Shown here piece after piece: positions 27,140 to 42,100 of a stretch of DNA of 64,000 nt. The notes below the pieces were generated by a model. It was not told the DNA's origin. It did not search any database and worked only from the letters and a program-made list of their open reading frames with translations. Numbering within the stretch: the stretch's first letter is position 1; every line of letters starts with the position of its first letter. This DNA comes from Lineus longissimus (Eukaryota; Nemertea; Pilidiophora; Heteronemertea; Lineidae), in NCBI RefSeq assembly GCF_910592395.1, contig NC_088326.1, positions 2,609,001 to 2,673,000 of the forward strand, written 5' to 3'. Both the position numbers and the translations under genes were made by a program.

Positions 27140-30100
27140 ACGACGGACGCCACGGTATGGGATAAGCTCACCTCTGCTAAGAGGTGAGCTAAAAACTAAG
27201 GGAGTATATTGCAATGAGGTTTAATAGACCTCTGTTACGGGTCACACAAGTGTTTTTAGTTACGTTTTAATGCTGTCAGCAAATAGCCCATGCATATAGC
27301 GCAGGGTCGGTCTTTGACCTCAGAGCTTACACTTGCCAGAGCCGCAGGATGTTGTCAAAGCATAGCAGGCAGACGCAGGGAACATGAAGTACATTCTAAA
27401 TCATACTGATTGAAATAAACATGCTCTGCATGCAAGGAGGAATCCAGGAGAGTTCAATCTAGCCACTTATGATTACACACTGAACCTCGCAACTAACAAA
27501 AGAGTTCATCCATATGATAATTGACTTGAGAGCTGAGTGTCAACTCCGACTACATTAGCTCTATAAACAATATTGGGCAATTGTCAAGATCTGAGTGAGC
27601 ATTCAAGGCTTGGCCATTCAACCTGCTATTGCAGTTGTGCTCAACACTGCTTTTGACTCTGACAAAGGGACATGGATTCACTGAAAACAGGCCCACAACA
27701 AGCCGATAACAATCGTAAATATAAATCAGGCAAGCAGACGTGACAAACTTTCAGTCTCCTTGCTCTTCATGCACCAAGATGGTAAACTTGTCTTCAAAAC
27801 ACATGCAGTTCTTTGAACATTACAATGTTGCAGCCGAGTCAGAAATCGGCGACCACGATGCTATTCTGTAACTTTCTCAACGTACGGACGTGAACAGCTC
27901 AATTTGTTTCTAATCCTCTCAACTGAGCACCTCAAAATCACCCAAGACTCCCTTCATGCTTTTGATTATTGGAGTGATTATATTTTAAATCAAAAGAAAC
28001 ATGCAAAATAAAACATTTTATGCCAAAAGTTCAAACCAAATCGAAAATCATCAGCAAGTCTTCACACAGCCAAACCAAGGATAATTGTCAGGAGAAACAG
28101 GATTCTTGCAACTTAAAGGAGTACTGCCACTTAAGCCTACGCACACCAGTAATTTTAGTTGCTGCGACCTGCTACAGAGCCACGGCAACAAGAAGATTGT
28201 GGTGGTTCTGATCTCTCCACTGTATCAACTGTCCTTGATTCAGCAACCAGTTTGAAGAAACATGCAGGAAATAAATGATCATTTCAAACTCCACAAGACA
28301 TGCCCAAAGAAAAGACATGTATTAACCTGGATCCCCTTCAGTCACTGTATGGACCGGTCCAAACAATTCACAGGATGAATCCATTATATGGTACAAGGGT
28401 TGGAGGGAAGAGAAAAGGTTATGTTATTTACAAAGGTTACAATCTACAAATTGTTTGTTAATCAAAATTGGTGAGCAATTGTTAAAAATTTCTCATTTCT
28501 CATTTTTCAATTTTAGATTTGAACAATTTACACCGGTATTCACAAAAAGAAAAATTGTTATCCAACTTGCCCAAATCTCAAAATTCTCAATGCGATAAAA
28601 GCTGGGCGCAGATGGCTAATTATCGGCAAATATTAGTGATCACGTTGCAAATTTGTGGCAAACATGACAATTTTATGGCAAACTGACGTCCATTATAATG
28701 TAGAGTTGCCACAAAATTGCCAAAATTTGCCTCAAATCATCTGGACAAGCTTCTCCAAATAATTCAAACAAGCTCCCGGGCTGAAACACCAAATATCCTT
28801 GAACTGTTTAAAAGTCAGTTATAAAGGTCTCAGAGCAGTCATACTGTTCGACCCCAATTCAACAGGCACCACCTTATTTTGTTAAAGAGGGGGTTACACG
28901 TCCCTTTTGTGCCAAGAACACAGCAGAAGAGGGGATAGGCCATCAGGTGCTGAACAGTAGGACTGCTTTTACACTTTAGAACTCAATGATATAAAGAAAG
29001 AAAGATCGTTTCAATAGCAAGCGTCACTAAGTCCTACCCAGGAGTTGTTTCATTGAGGAGGCTGTAAGATAAGACATGAATACACAGGGTTACGTAGGTG
29101 ATTATTTACAAGAACACTATCAACAAATCCTGAAATCCAATACTTCCCTTGAGGAGCCACTCATTTAGTGCACACACATCAGCCAAAACAAAGTTCTGTC
29201 TAATCAACTGTTTTTAAGCAATACGGAACAAGGAAAAATGCAATAAGCAAAAGGTCTATGGATACGCAGCCTAACGGTCTGAAACCAGAGGATTTTGTGT
29301 TTGTGCTAAATGGATGGCTCCTGATAGATTAGAATCTTGATAAAAGTTAAGCATGCATTGACATTAACACTTGTCAGACACACAAAGTCTATACACAACA
29401 TGCGGCCATAACCAGACAAGACATACCATCACCGACAAAATCTCACAACCAAAGATATCTATGCTCGACTATTTTTATGAAACTCTGCTTAGCCAGCTTT
29501 AACCTTTACCCAACACCAAGCCAAAGCAGTTTCAAGTTTGACCTATCTGACACATCAAGAGGGGTGTATGTAGTGATGCACAGGCAGTGCAATTTTCCGT
29601 TATGAGTACCCTGGCAGTGTGTGCCAATGTCAATCCCTTCGAAGGAAAACTCACCAGGAAGTCTCAGCGCACTTGTCTCTCAGCACTTTGTCTAGCTTGA
29701 AGTCACGTAAAGATTTTACAGAATCAAAAACCGTTTGTGATTGATCAACAAGCATAGATACCTCTGGTGGAGATTTGTCACAAACTCAACTGTACAGTGG
29801 CGTCCCCACTTACCTAGCCTACTCATCGAACCACGATGCTTCGCTTTACTCAAAACAAACGCTACAAGGAAAGCGGGGAAAATGAACCAAAAACATCCAA
29901 GCGTGCGAATGGCAAATAAAATCACATGCGGCACACAGTCTGAACAGATTTGGCAGCAGTAACGAGGAGATTATAGTGAGGTTCCGCACCACTCACAAAT
30001 TACCGTAAACTGCTGCCACCTATCATCAGACTGGGTACTAACATGCAGCAAGCTAAACTACGTGAATGAGAACGCGATGCCATCGAAAGCTAACGACATC

Positions 30101-33100
30101 CGAAACAGATATGCATACTTTCAAGACGAACAACCCCAGGCAAAATATTTCAAACCGTGCTGATAATAGACACATTCGGACTCAGTGCAGACAAGAGAAT
30201 ACGTCCAAGAAAGAATAAAATTTTCATCTCTTTGACAAATTTACAAGTCAAATGCAAATTTTGAAGCAGCAAAAGAAAACAAACATGCTGACAATCACAG
30301 CGATTCGTGCAAATTCACAAAATGGCGTGCAACATTCGAAAAACATGCAAAATCGCCACTTTAGGTCGACTCGTTGTTGCTATTTTTTGTCATCAAAGAC
30401 AGGTGCGACGTTAATTTTGAATATTTAAAATCAAATTTCAGCTGTTTCGCCAAACTAAAGTAATTCAATCTAGAAAATATTGATATTTCCCAAAATATGC
30501 GCCTCAATCTTTGTCATTACCATTGCCTTGAATCATCATTATGATGACCAATATTCCAAATATATGTCACCAAAGGCTCCAGCACCCCAAGCCTAAATTG
30601 TTAAGATGCTTGGAACACTATGAAAGCCTTAGCCATTAGGAGTAGACCAAGAAGTTAGTTATGTTTATCCATCAGTGTTTGGATGATGCGGTGGACAAGT
30701 TAACAGGGTTTAACTGGAGGGGCATTAACAGCTAACAATGTTGACATTTATAGCAAAACTGGAATCCAGCAAAATGATTTTTGGGGGAAGTGTCAAGCAC
30801 TTTACTCCGATTGATAATACTAATTCAAGTGCAAGGAATTCAAACTAACTTCAGGTGAATTAAATCTAGGTGTAAGTTTGCAAGAAAGTACCACATTCCA
30901 AAATGATAAAGTGTTTCCTATCAAAAACACATCAAATAGGAAAACATTTCCAACCCAAAGCAAACATTTCTTCAACCATAACATCATTTTCTATCAAAAT
31001 GTATCTAAATTCTGACCACCTGTCAATGTTTCAGGAGTGCTGACTCTCATTATGAGAAATATGATCATACTGTAGCGAAATTTTTTGCATCTTTAGTTTT
31101 TTTGCTATTTTTCAAAGATAGACAGTAGTGGATAGGACAAGGTTAATGTTGCATTGACAATGCTGGAGATAATAGCACATGCCGGTGCCAGAATTTTCGA
31201 TGAGTCTTCAGAAGATGAAAATAGATTGATGCCAGAGTTTGCTACAGTGTCGTCAGAAGTTTCAAGTAGGAGCCAGCGCCCCCTATAAAGCAACAAACGC
31301 GTCTCATGCTGACCTGATTGGCTGCGGTATAGTCTGGATCCCGACCCACCTGGACTGTCTCCACGGCGATGGGTGACGCTGCCTGACGACGATGATGCGT
31401 CGTCTTTCGTGTAGAGAGAATGGATGACGGCTGGGCTGCTTCCTGGAAGGGTCAAGGTCGGAAATTAGAAAGGTGATGACTTCGATTTGAAACGTAGAGA
31501 CAATTGTGTTCGGAGGCAGATCCAGGAGCCAAATTAAGAGCACTGAATTTCTCAATGAAATGCCTGATGTCCTCAAAGTTTCATGGTCTAATTCAAAGAT
31601 TTTCATGAAATGGGGGGGGGGGGGCGTGCGTATGGTGCGCCCCTCTGGATCCCCACCTGAAACTAACACAGCTATTGAATTCGATATAAATCCTTTTACA
31701 GAGATTGCACTTTATCGACGACTCTGACTAAGACTTAGGCTTGGAGAGTAAATTACAGTCATCAAATGACAGCTACGATTCAACTGAACTGACCAACGTT
31801 TTCACATTGATACAAGAAACAACAACATAGTGAGAAACAGAACTTCAGTGCTTTAACTGTGATCAACATAAAAACACTGTGTAGGCGTGTTTAAGTCCGT
31901 TTGTGGGGCACCTGTAGTAGGCCTATGTTACATGTATCATAATAGACCTATGACAGATCCACCTGAACCAGCTAAAACATGTCGACACAGTGTCAAACAA
32001 CAATTTCTCAAGTGAAAGAAGTTGACATATGATTAAATTCGAACATTTTCAGCTAAAGATTTATATTTTATAAGTTTCACATGGATAAGCAAAAGGGTGT
32101 TTTTAAGCTACCATAAGCGTTCCCTGCTCCGTAAGCAATATAAAATTGAATCTAATGGAAGGAGAGCGCTGTTTGGTTCAGGGTTGGGCCGGGAAACCAG
32201 CCCTCAACTAATGGACAGTCAGACGGCATGGGATACCAAGCAGTTTGACAGGTGGTTTGAGGGATACTGGACAGGTGAAATGCTAGCAGGGATAGGGGTT
32301 CAGAGACTGAGTGACAACGATGGGAAATTTGACGTGGCAGGGATCTTATACCTTGACCGTACAAGGCCAGTGGAAGTTGCAGAGTAAAAAGTGGCAAGTT
32401 AGGAAAATTTTAGTTTTTTTCGGTCAAAAGCGAGGAAAATAGCAAAATGTTGAGTTTGTTGCAAAAGTCCAAGTGCAGATAATTTTGAAAAAAAATTCAA
32501 AAACACCAAAACAGCAAAAAATACAAATTTTGAAACACTCCAAAATGAACACTAGGACAAACATTGTTTTCTGCAACAGAAATTTCGGACGTTTCTCACA
32601 ACACTCAGCTTAATCGATGCAACTAAAGGAAGCTCTCTCCTCACGTGGTGGACGCACCGCTTTTTGACGATAATGGCTTTCGGACAAATCGAATTGGTAA
32701 GCTTTCTTGAAGGCACTACCTGATGAGCTCACTTTTGATGTTTTCTGTGAATACACACACGAGATCACTACATTTAGACTAAGCAGTGTTCAACTTGTCT
32801 AAAAATTCAACCAAAGTCATGGTTTTAAATCAAACTAGGGTAGTTTGTAGCCAGGGACCAAAAATCGTCCATGTTCTACCGATTTCTACCAGTCTACAAA
32901 GCTCAAGTTAGACACAACATAATATTAGTGAACATAAACTCAACTGGATATTAGTTCAACTAGGCAACAATAGGTGGCAATTGAGTGCATAGGAGACCCC
33001 AGTAGAAAGAAAACAACTTCTAAGAAATTCCATCCCAAAGAAAGCGAATAATGTAAAAACTTCTTGACTTCTTTGATCATTTGTCGGGTCCGAATGCCAC

Positions 33101-36100
33101 TAATTTTAGGTTTATGCACTGATCTGAATATAGAGGCAGTGTAATGCCATCATTCGGGCATCAATTTTAGATGCCAATCTGTGCCCTAGCCCCTGCTGAC
33201 GTCAAAACTAAAATAGACACGTGCAGATAACGTCTTGGTTGACGTCGCTACACTAGTCTTTATTCATATCACTCAATGACTCGGCATAACCAACCACAGC
33301 TCAAAACTATAACCAAGAAGTAATATTTTCCCTCTCCCAGACTTGACTCGACCGTCACTTCACCTCAACCATTTTGAACATAAACTAAACGTCACCACAC
33401 CAACTGGGGTCCGTCAGGCATAGCATGCCACCACCGTGAGAAAACTAGAGCACAATGAAAGCTACCTTTTCGCATCTTTCTAATACCTTGCCCAGGGGGC
33501 TGAGCGGGCGGCGACTCAGACCGCGCATGAAACTCCTCTTGGGAACTCAGGGATGCGGACGATATCGACTTCTTGTCATCGCCACCCCCGAGCGCTGCAG
33601 CAGTTGCTTTGACTGCAGCAGGGCCGGGACGAGATTTACCAGGTTTTCTGGCCTTGGGTTTCGGCGGTTCCCGCGCCGGAGGTCCACCACGCTCTTCTTC
33701 CTCCTCGGCAGCTTTGCGTGCGAGGTACGCCTGGAAGATTTGCTCCCGTTTTGCTTTTTCTTCTGCCTTTTTCGCCTCTGCCTGCTCTTCTTTCAATCTG
33801 TGGAGAAGAAAATAAAAGTCAATACCTGGGACTGAGAGGTTAGAACAAGGAAAGAACTGTCATCGACAAGGATGCAATGGTCCTCTTACCCATCCAGTGA
33901 TGAATATCTGAACTTAATCACAAACGCACGGCGCGCACGACTTCTGACACCAACTACAAGTTCACCTCCTTCTCATTCTTGGGAGTAGGGCCTACGGGCC
34001 AATCTTAACCACCTATTGTCAAACATGAACACCACATGGAAAGAAAACTGGACAGGTTCAGCCAACCCAAAGGCCCCCTACCGTTGCTCCTCGCGTTTCT
34101 TTGCATTGGCTTGTTCCAACTTGGCCGCCTTCTTTTCCGCTTCCTGACGTCGCTTCATCTGTAGTTGCATCACTTTTTCCTTACGTTTCTGGATCGCCAG
34201 TTCTTCCGCCTGTAACGTTGCAACAAGAAAAACACTGTCAATTGCCAAATTTAAACCACTTGCGATGATAATCGCTCATCTGCGGTGGTCACTGCAGGTG
34301 CCTGTGACAAGAATTGGCAATCGACGCGACCTGCAATCGATATCAAACCAAGCCCTCATCAGTTTAAACGCAGAGACAAAAATCGCATGTTAGTAGGGCG
34401 CTTTAGAAAGGTTGAACAAAAGGCGAACGCCTACCTCTTTCAGGGTCTTTTCATCCTGTCCTATCACAAAGCCAACACCAGGTGGACTTGGTCGCACGCT
34501 CTCTTGAAGTTCTATATCCGGCTTTGGTGACTGCTGCGGTATATCCACCGGAACCGTATAGGAAGCATTTTGAATCTCCTGATGTCGCGCCGAGTGTTTC
34601 TCCTGTGGCGGTGATGTCTCACATACCACCGGTTGTGGTACTGGTTGCCGTACTGGCGGCGGAGCCGGTTTCGTTACCGCCACCTCTTCTTGAACCTCTT
34701 CCTCTTTGCGGCGTTTCTGCAGGAATTTCGGTTTCGGTTTTTTAGGAGTGACAGAATCACCAAACGAAATATAAAATCCACTACCATCCTCCTCAACATT
34801 CATATCAGCAGGAAGTTCCACCTCCGGTGACGGTTCCGGTTCTGGTTCATGAACCGGACTACGATCCGAAACCGGACTCTGAACTTTATAATTACGGTCC
34901 ATATTCGCTTTATACTCCTGGTAATTTGTATTGTAGTCACTAGATGGCGGTTGTTTCGTAGTGTTCACTGGACTTTGTACAGGGGATGGTTTTGGAAGAC
35001 TTGTGGTAGGTGACGGGAGGTATGCAGTTGAAGCCGGATCAGACCCGGTGCTATGGAAACTACCGGTACCGGACACTGACATGTGACTACTCGTCATAGA
35101 ACTATAACCGTCCGTCGCACGTGAATAATCCGACACTGGCTCTGTTTCATAATGCGACGGGGAAGATTTCGATTGTGACGCGGACACAGGAGATTGAGGT
35201 GAAGATCGCTGATATGCCGTTGATGTCGTTGTGTGATGATGTGACGGAGAGGCACCAGTATGACTGAGAGGCTGACCAGGTTGCGTTAGCGGTAGATTAA
35301 TATTTGAATTTGTTGTAAGTGTTGAACTGTACGGTTGATAGTTAGAGACGCCGTATTGCGTCGACGCGGCCGAGACATTGTGGAGATATGATTGTGGAGG
35401 TGTTGACTGGGTTGAATACGGCGTCTGACCAGGGAACGGTTGTCTGGCCCCCGGGTGTTGCCCGTATAAGTGTTGATACATCTGCTGCTGTTGAAACTGT
35501 TGCAGTGGGGATGCACCATGTGGTGGCACCCCATGCGGGTACCCCTGCATGTACCCTTGCTGGCTTGCATTCAAAGGGTACGGCGGCATCCCATAGCGTT
35601 GAAACTCCTGGCTGCCGTATGGCCCCTGGGGCTGCATCATATAGGGATTCTGGTGAGGATAATTCCCGTAAGGATCGCCGGGTATCGGGGGCTTCCCGTG
35701 CTGAGAATAATACGGATCATGTGATTGGCTGAGTGGAGGAACATGAGGAGCAGGCGTCTGGGTGGTTGGAGCAGACGTTGACATGGTCACCACTGGTGTC
35801 GTCGTTGGCTGCGGATCAGCAGAAGTCTTCGGTGTAGCTGTAGTTATCGTTTTCGTAATCTGCTCCTGCTGTAACGTCAACTTCATGATCTCACCTTGTA
35901 GATCATTAAGACTCATATTCAATTTCTCTAAAGAGTTCCCATAGTCGTTGGCATTCTCCTCATTCGGTGGTTGGAATGGTTTAGCGTCACCTGAATCTTT
36001 TTGTGCATGTACTGGCGATTGGTCCACGAACCATTTCTGCCGGACGTTGTCTATCGTCGACTTTATCTCCTCTGTTGAATACTTCTTCCCATCTTTCTCC

Positions 36101-39100
36101 GCCTTCATGTCACCAGCCTGTGTTGATGGTGGTGGCGGTGGTGGTGGCGTGGACCTGTTACTATCACGGCGAACTTTCTCTTCCCCAGCAGGTTCTGTCC
36201 GCACCTGGACAGGCGTACGTGACCGCGGCGGGGTCTCGGATCTTGGAGGCGTAGCAGACCGTGGCCGGGACTGCGGTGGTGGCGTCCGCTGCCGAACCGG
36301 TTCAGAATCACGCCGTTTTGACAACGCATCATGCCTTGGCTCTTCCCGTCTCTGTACCTCCTCTCGCCTTGGTATCTCTTCAAATTTCTTATCATCCGAC
36401 GGCAGACGCTCACGATGACTCGCTTTCCGCTCCACCGAAACCTCGCGTGATTTCCCCTCTTCCTTCTCTTCCTCTATACTGTCAATCTTATCGCCCTTCC
36501 CCTTCGCCACCACATGCAGGAACGCTGCCTTCCCTAAACGTTGCCTCTGCTTCGTCCACTGCACTTCAATCTTTTTCTTTTCCAACTCTATGTTCCGTCG
36601 TTTCGCTTCCAATTTCAGACGAATACTCGAAATTTCCGATGCCAAAGGTTGCACTGCTTCTGCCTCATTTTCTTTATTCATATCCTTCATCTTCTGAGCA
36701 CTTTTCTGTGCGCTCTCCTGCCACGTTGTTTGATTGGGCAGCGCAGCAAACGTCGTCTTTTTAACCGGTTTCGACGTCTGCTCCTCCTTCGATCTCTGAA
36801 ATTGTGATTTTAGCGATATCATCGACGGTGCCTCTACAGTTTCAGAATGATACACAGCGACTTCTGGAGGCGTTTCTGTCACCCCACTACGCTGTTTCTT
36901 CAACTCTGCAAAGCTTGTCGTAGGGCTGGGTTTCGTATCATTGACCTGTACCTCCGATAATGCCTTCTGTTCAGTCTCCTTATCTTTCCCGAATAACGAA
37001 TCTGGGCGCGTAGTGTCAGCGGAGGAGTCAGTCCGTGGAGGAAGATAAAACGACCCCTCCATGTCGTTACTCTCCTTCAGTTTATGATCCCGATGAATCT
37101 TACTTGACTCATGATCAGAAAAGTCGCTAGAGCTGTGACCCTCAGAATCGCGACGCGGCACACTCTCAAACAAACGCCCAGCTTGCGATTCACTGTCCCC
37201 TATCACTGGTATACCAACTTTGCGCGCTAAATTTGCAGTCAATGGCCGGTCAGTCCTGACAAAACTTTGAGAAACCGGAGCACCACGGCGTGAATTAAAT
37301 GGACAGGCCTCCACTGGAGGTTCTTTAGATTTGATAGGTCTTTCGACGCCGTTTTCAGTGTCTATAAAGAATGCCGCATTTTGCTGCGTTTCTGTTTCCT
37401 GTGGCGGGGCAACAGGTGGTGCTACAGTAACAGGTTTTGAAGGCGGCACTACTTTCTGCGGAGAACTTTTCTTCGGCGACACTTTCGCCGGTAAAGAATT
37501 AGTGTTTCTTTCCGGTGAACCACCAAATGGCGTATTAGGCTGCGAAGCCTGCGGCGTCATGAACTCCTCATCAGAACTCGAATCACTGTCAACTTGTGGC
37601 GCAACATGCTTTGGGCTCCCGTTAACTTTACCCACCGGTTTAGTCGGTGACCCCGGGCTCCGTTTCACCGCCTCGCCACTTTCAACGTCCTTAGGATGAC
37701 TATTGTTTTTCTCCTTTGCGGGTTTTAATAACGCGGGCATGAGAGGTTCCGTAAATCCTGTCGGTCTTTGCGACGTGTCAGAACGCGCTGTCCCAACCAG
37801 CGAGGTCACACTTTGTAACTCCATATAATCCGGATGTGAAGGATCTGTGACGTTCGCTGGAGCCGTACTCCGAGCCGTATCCCGCGGCGTATCCGTATCA
37901 GAGAAACTAAACGTCGCACTCTCCATTAGATCTGAATCCAAGCTAACATTCGTCAACAAACTTCCCTCGCTACTTCGAGTCTCTGTGCTACACGTGCTAT
38001 CGGCAATTCCACTTTCTGCGGCTATTTTCCGTAACTGTGCCTTGGAGTAAGTTCGATGTTTTATGTCGGCAGCAGTGGGCTTTTCCGGCGAGCGCCGTTC
38101 CTCCCAGGCACGGGACTGTTGTGCTCCTGCACTCAATTTCTGAGACGGTTCTGAAATTGGACATTTTCAATGTCAGACCAGGATTCCGCCAATTATGCTT
38201 ATCAGGAATCAAGATGGAACACATGTATGTCGCATTTCTTCAAAATTAGCAATAAAAGCTTGGTGCGGGCCAAATTAATTGATGGCCACTTCTGAAAAAC
38301 GCCCAGATTTCCCTCTCATTAGAAGTAGGCAAGATTTGAGAGTATATTTTCATACATACCATCACCATCGCTGGAAGCTTGCTGTCTCTTGGGCAAAAGT
38401 TGTTGGCGGGTTGGAAGATTTGCACTGGAATAAAGCAGAAGACATGTCAATACATGAAGATGGTTCCTATAAAGCACAATTCTTCTTCAGCTTCCCCACT
38501 GGGAGGTGTTATTCTCGAGGGAGTATTCCTCCTCCCCATAGTCCTTCTCGAAGATGGGACATGCTTCTTATGCGCCACAATGGTGAGGAGGCACCAGTAA
38601 GGTGCAAATTCAAATGCCTTAACTGACAACTCTCTGGGGGAAATACTCACTTGAGTTTGCTGAGTTCAGGGTCAGAGGTGCCCTTGCCAAGTTCTGCTGG
38701 CCGTTGGAAACTCCTCTTGGTCACATCACTGATGGGGGGAATTGCAGTTTTCTTGGCTGTGGTTGGCCGTGCAGCTGGAATAAGTACAAGTGTGAAACAT
38801 TTAGAAAGCGCCCTTCCACGGTTAGAGTCGCGTTAACGACCCCTGGAACTCAAAGAGTAGATGAGGATCCTTAAAGTTAAGAATACACACTGAAATCTTT
38901 AGTTGGAAAAAGGGAATCAGATCTTTGTGTCAATATCGGCTGAAGCTACTAACCTTCGTCAACAACTGCAGGAGATTCAGCTGTCGCCGTCTTCATCACC
39001 GGTCCTGTCACGCAGTCGACCTTATTCACCTCAAACATGTAGAACATCTCGGCGAAGAACGCCACAAGGTTCGTCTTGAGTATTTCTGACGTGTACATCA

Positions 39101-42100
39101 TGTCGTTATACGAGAAATGAAAGACGGGACGAGGAAGATTCGAGTCGCAGAACTTCTTGACGAGTTGAATGTTATAGAGGGAATCTGCAATCGCTAGGTA
39201 CGGTTTTAGGCATATATCTGAAAGGGAAAAGATTGCTAATAGTCGGCGATACTCGGCAATAGTCATTATGATTGTGGTTCCAATTTGGCACTCATTGGGT
39301 CCGAGATATTCCAAACTCAACCATGGACTTTCAGGGTCTATGCCAGAGGGTATGTTGGGACGTACCCTCAAAGACCTGCAGCACATCAGCCTGAAGGCAA
39401 ATGCCTCTAAAATCTTCATATATGAGATCTAAAAGGCCAACGCAAGTGGAATATGTTGACGCCTACCATCTAGTTTAAGGCAATTCGGGCAATAGAAACT
39501 GATGAGGGTTGCCATGGCGCTGCCGTCCCCAATGTCCTTGAGAAGGTCATCCATCAATGGAATGCTGGGTAACCCGGATGCTTCGGACGTTGACTTTTTC
39601 GCCTGGAACGCAAAAATGACATGCGTTAAATATCATACCCTACTCTCTAAGAATAGCCTTTTGGTTGCTAAGGGTTTCTGCAACGTGAATCAGACATCAC
39701 CTGCAACTTACTTACAGCATCAGTTCTGTGATGAAGTCAAAATGAGGTCACAACTAATGCCACTACCGGTATGTAAAGAAAACAAGAGCAACAATGCACA
39801 CTATACCCTCCCTTTGCGTGGCCCAACAAGACGAGTTCAATCAACTACTACAGCCTCTGTTTCTGTGATGAAGTCAAAATGAGGTCACAACAAACACCAC
39901 TACCTGTAACAGAAGAACAAAGCAACTCTTCGCCATCTACTCCTGCCTTGGTGTGGCCGAACAAGACAAGTTTAACCAACTTACAGCGTCCGTTTTTGCC
40001 TTGTGTTCCTTCTCCAATCTCCGCTTGACCGTCGAACATGACTTGTTGATCCAGAACAGCATGGCGTCTTCCACATCGTAGGGCAACTCACTCGACGCAG
40101 AGACTGTCGTGAATTTTCTGCAACAAGATCAAACATGAAACATTGAGCTACTTTTCTGCACTTACTCTGTGACAATAGTGTGTATCACCAAGGTTTCTAG
40201 AATGCTGCAATATTGGGCCAGTTTTGTTCTTGACGCTGGAGCTTTGACTGATCTTGGGGAACATCTACAGACAGGCTGCTGACTGAAGAGGGTGGAAACT
40301 GATGATTAAAGTCTTCTGAGCCTTCTAAGCATGAAGAGGGATCCTAGCTTTGGTCAATCTAAGTTAATGGCGCTTACCTCACTGCCTGTACGACCTTTTC
40401 TATAGAGACAACGTGTGATGTGTAAGCTTTCATTATGGAATTGATCATCGCAAGATGGGCACTCTGGAAAGAAAGGATATGAGAATCGTTAACCCAATAC
40501 TGTCAAGATACCTTCCTGCCAGACAAGACTGTCGTCAGCCAGCAAATTTGTACGCATGATAACTTCATACAGCATTGAGTATTTCTATTCTACTGAGCCA
40601 CTACTAAATACAATGAACACAACTTGCATACCCCTTTAATAGCATTAGACTTAATACAATATTTTTCATTTCCACTTCGACTTACAATTCTAAACGGAGC
40701 TGTCTGCATGAGGACTGTTTCTGTGACTGTCGTCTCCCCGTCATCCTCTACCACGTAAATACCCTTCCGTGACAGAGTCTGGATCACAGCTGAATGCCCT
40801 GAAATTGGAGGCAAAACTGATCAATTTGAGCATCTATTTTATGAATCTCACAGCAGTGAGCTGGCTGAAGAATAGAGGATGCAGCAGGCGAAGAGTTGTC
40901 CCCGCTGCCACAATCCGCAAACTACCTCAGAGGCCATTTTGAGGACCAAAAACACCTTATAGAAAGAGAATAACAGACAAAATGATCCTCCCCGCAATGA
41001 TCTGCGGGAAGCCTCCGAATGGAGTCCTGATCCTAGTCAGTTGTCAATCAATTTCAATCAGTGCCATCACTGCTGCCACATGCATGACAAGCACTATTGT
41101 GCCAAACTGCAGCATCAAAGTTTAGCACGTGGCTGGCCCTGACCCTGCCCTGGATTTCTTGTAAAATCCCTCAATTGCCAGAATTTTTTAGGTCTCTCTA
41201 TTAGTGTTTTCATGTGCAAAGGTTTTACTAAATAAACTGGAATAACAGATTTTAAAACTTTTTATGTCAACATCGACTGATCCCAAAAACACAATGTAAA
41301 GAAGGGTCATGTTTTATAGCTCCCAGCTTAGCTAGCGCAGATTTAAACTTTGACCACAGTGCCTAATACGGCATATGAAAGGTTCAATATAATCCTATGC
41401 TGTACACAAACATTCATCCGTAAATGGCCTACATTTCACCTCAACGCTCACCGTGTTTGGCGAGATGATCAAAACCTCTCGTTTGATATCAATTCCTTAA
41501 ACCCCATTTACCAATACTGCATAGATCTTCATCTCTTTGACTGAGTAGAACTAGAACACACTTGTTATTACAGTTAACACAGTACATGGACTGGAGCTAA
41601 GCCTAAGTCCTCAGAACTAAAACATGCATAAGTCTGATTCTTTTTCCCGTTTATCTCTATCCATAATGATGAATAACTGCATGTTAGGTTTAAATTTCCT
41701 TTCTGCCTGAGATGTTTCCTGTAATAGGTCGATCTGTCAATCATCAATTAATGATAATTTCAAGTGGAAAGTCTTAAAACTAATCAACGACTGATCCAAT
41801 TATGGACTAAGTTTAATAGTCTAGATCGAACTGTACACGAGCAGTGTGTGTTCATGTACAGCTGGCTTGCCACCAAATTTGGGCAATTTAGCCAACCGTT
41901 GACCCACGGAATGGTTTACCACTCAAAAGCATGACCATGGCCTATTTTGCGAGTCCATTTGACTGGGACTCACTTCCAACCACACAACTTTTGAATATTT
42001 TGTTCAAACTTTGACGAGGAGCTCACGAAGCACCCACGACAAACAGGACGAATGTCAGGACACCAACGCACAGACCTTTCTGGTACTAAAGGGTTAAAAT

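Noticed and set aside
27003-27224. Frames coding long runs of Asp or Thr
   Set aside because: They are translations of the (GAC)n tract.
35948-36418. 156-codon plus-strand frame rich in Ser/Gly
   Set aside because: It lies opposite the CAMSAP large exon, whose conserved minus-strand sequence explains the open frame.
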